From Bugulina stolonifera (Eukaryota; Bryozoa; Gymnolaemata; Cheilostomatida; Bugulidae): DNA of 64,000 nt. Below, in pieces: positions 63,930-64,000 of this stretch; the first letter of the stretch is position 1, and each line of letters opens with the position of its first letter. A program made the position numbers and the translations under genes. The notes below the pieces were generated by a model that did not search any database, was not told the origin of the DNA, and saw nothing but the letters and a program-made list of their open reading frames with translations. The stretch spans positions 10,540,001 to 10,604,000 of the forward strand of contig OW285187.1 of the NCBI GenBank assembly GCA_935421135.1, in the 5' to 3' direction.

Positions 63930-64000
63930 CTTCAATATAGAAACTTAGGCTATATATACATTGTAGATGTCTACTGTATTTGAATAAAATTAGTAAACAA

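Overview
The window is metazoan nuclear DNA: AT-rich, with spliced genes using GT-AG introns, animal-specific proteins (an AP-2 transcription factor, an Ig/fibronectin-III receptor, an IkB-like ankyrin protein), minisatellites, and very frequent ATGTACAT palindromes. An early-branching animal, possibly a sponge, is my best guess; the sequence alone does not prove it. All gene models below were spliced by hand from reading frames, splice sites and exon phase.

Layout. 1-3.7 kb: no gene recognised, but a 1.3 kb minisatellite of 23-bp units. 3.7-7.3 kb (+): a five-exon gene for a small single-pass membrane protein with two EGF domains. 8.2-14.4 kb (-): a 14-exon non-canonical poly(A)/nucleotidyl polymerase of the MTPAP/TUT1 type, with a second 23-bp minisatellite in its last intron. 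15.37-24.30 kb: an 8,935-bp element with about 1.2-kb terminal inverted repeats (TIRs), 5'-AG...CT-3' termini and a perfect 6-bp target duplication CACATA. These are the structural marks of Maverick/Polinton elements, but no polymerase, integrase or capsid gene is visible. It carries two divergent spliced genes: a 334-aa IkB-like ankyrin protein (-) and an unrecognised 526-aa zinc-finger-like, Ser/Thr-rich protein (+). They are separated by a 1.2 kb ACATCG-based minisatellite and each runs outward into a TIR. This is the most unusual object in the window.

24.55-24.98 kb: a hAT-like non-autonomous element. 25.8-42.3 kb (-): a TFAP2 gene with three candidate coding first exons and possible further upstream promoters. 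47.9-48.3 kb (-): a MADF-like fragment. 49.6-55.8 kb (+): MRPL15, five exons. 56.0-56.3 kb: a small inverted-repeat element. 56.3 kb to beyond the right edge (-): the 3' part of an Ig-FnIII receptor gene with a cytoplasmic tail of about 740 residues, mostly in one exon; an intron contains a tRNA-derived SINE-like head.

The host genes look unrelated to each other (adhesion/signalling, RNA tailing, transcription, mitochondrial translation). The two genes inside the TIR element form a unit of their own: the divergent layout, CCAAT and TATA motifs on both sides of the minisatellite, and 3' ends at or close to the TIRs suggest co-mobilised cargo. An IkB-like protein carried by a virus-like transposon would be a plausible modulator of host NF-kB signalling; that is inference.
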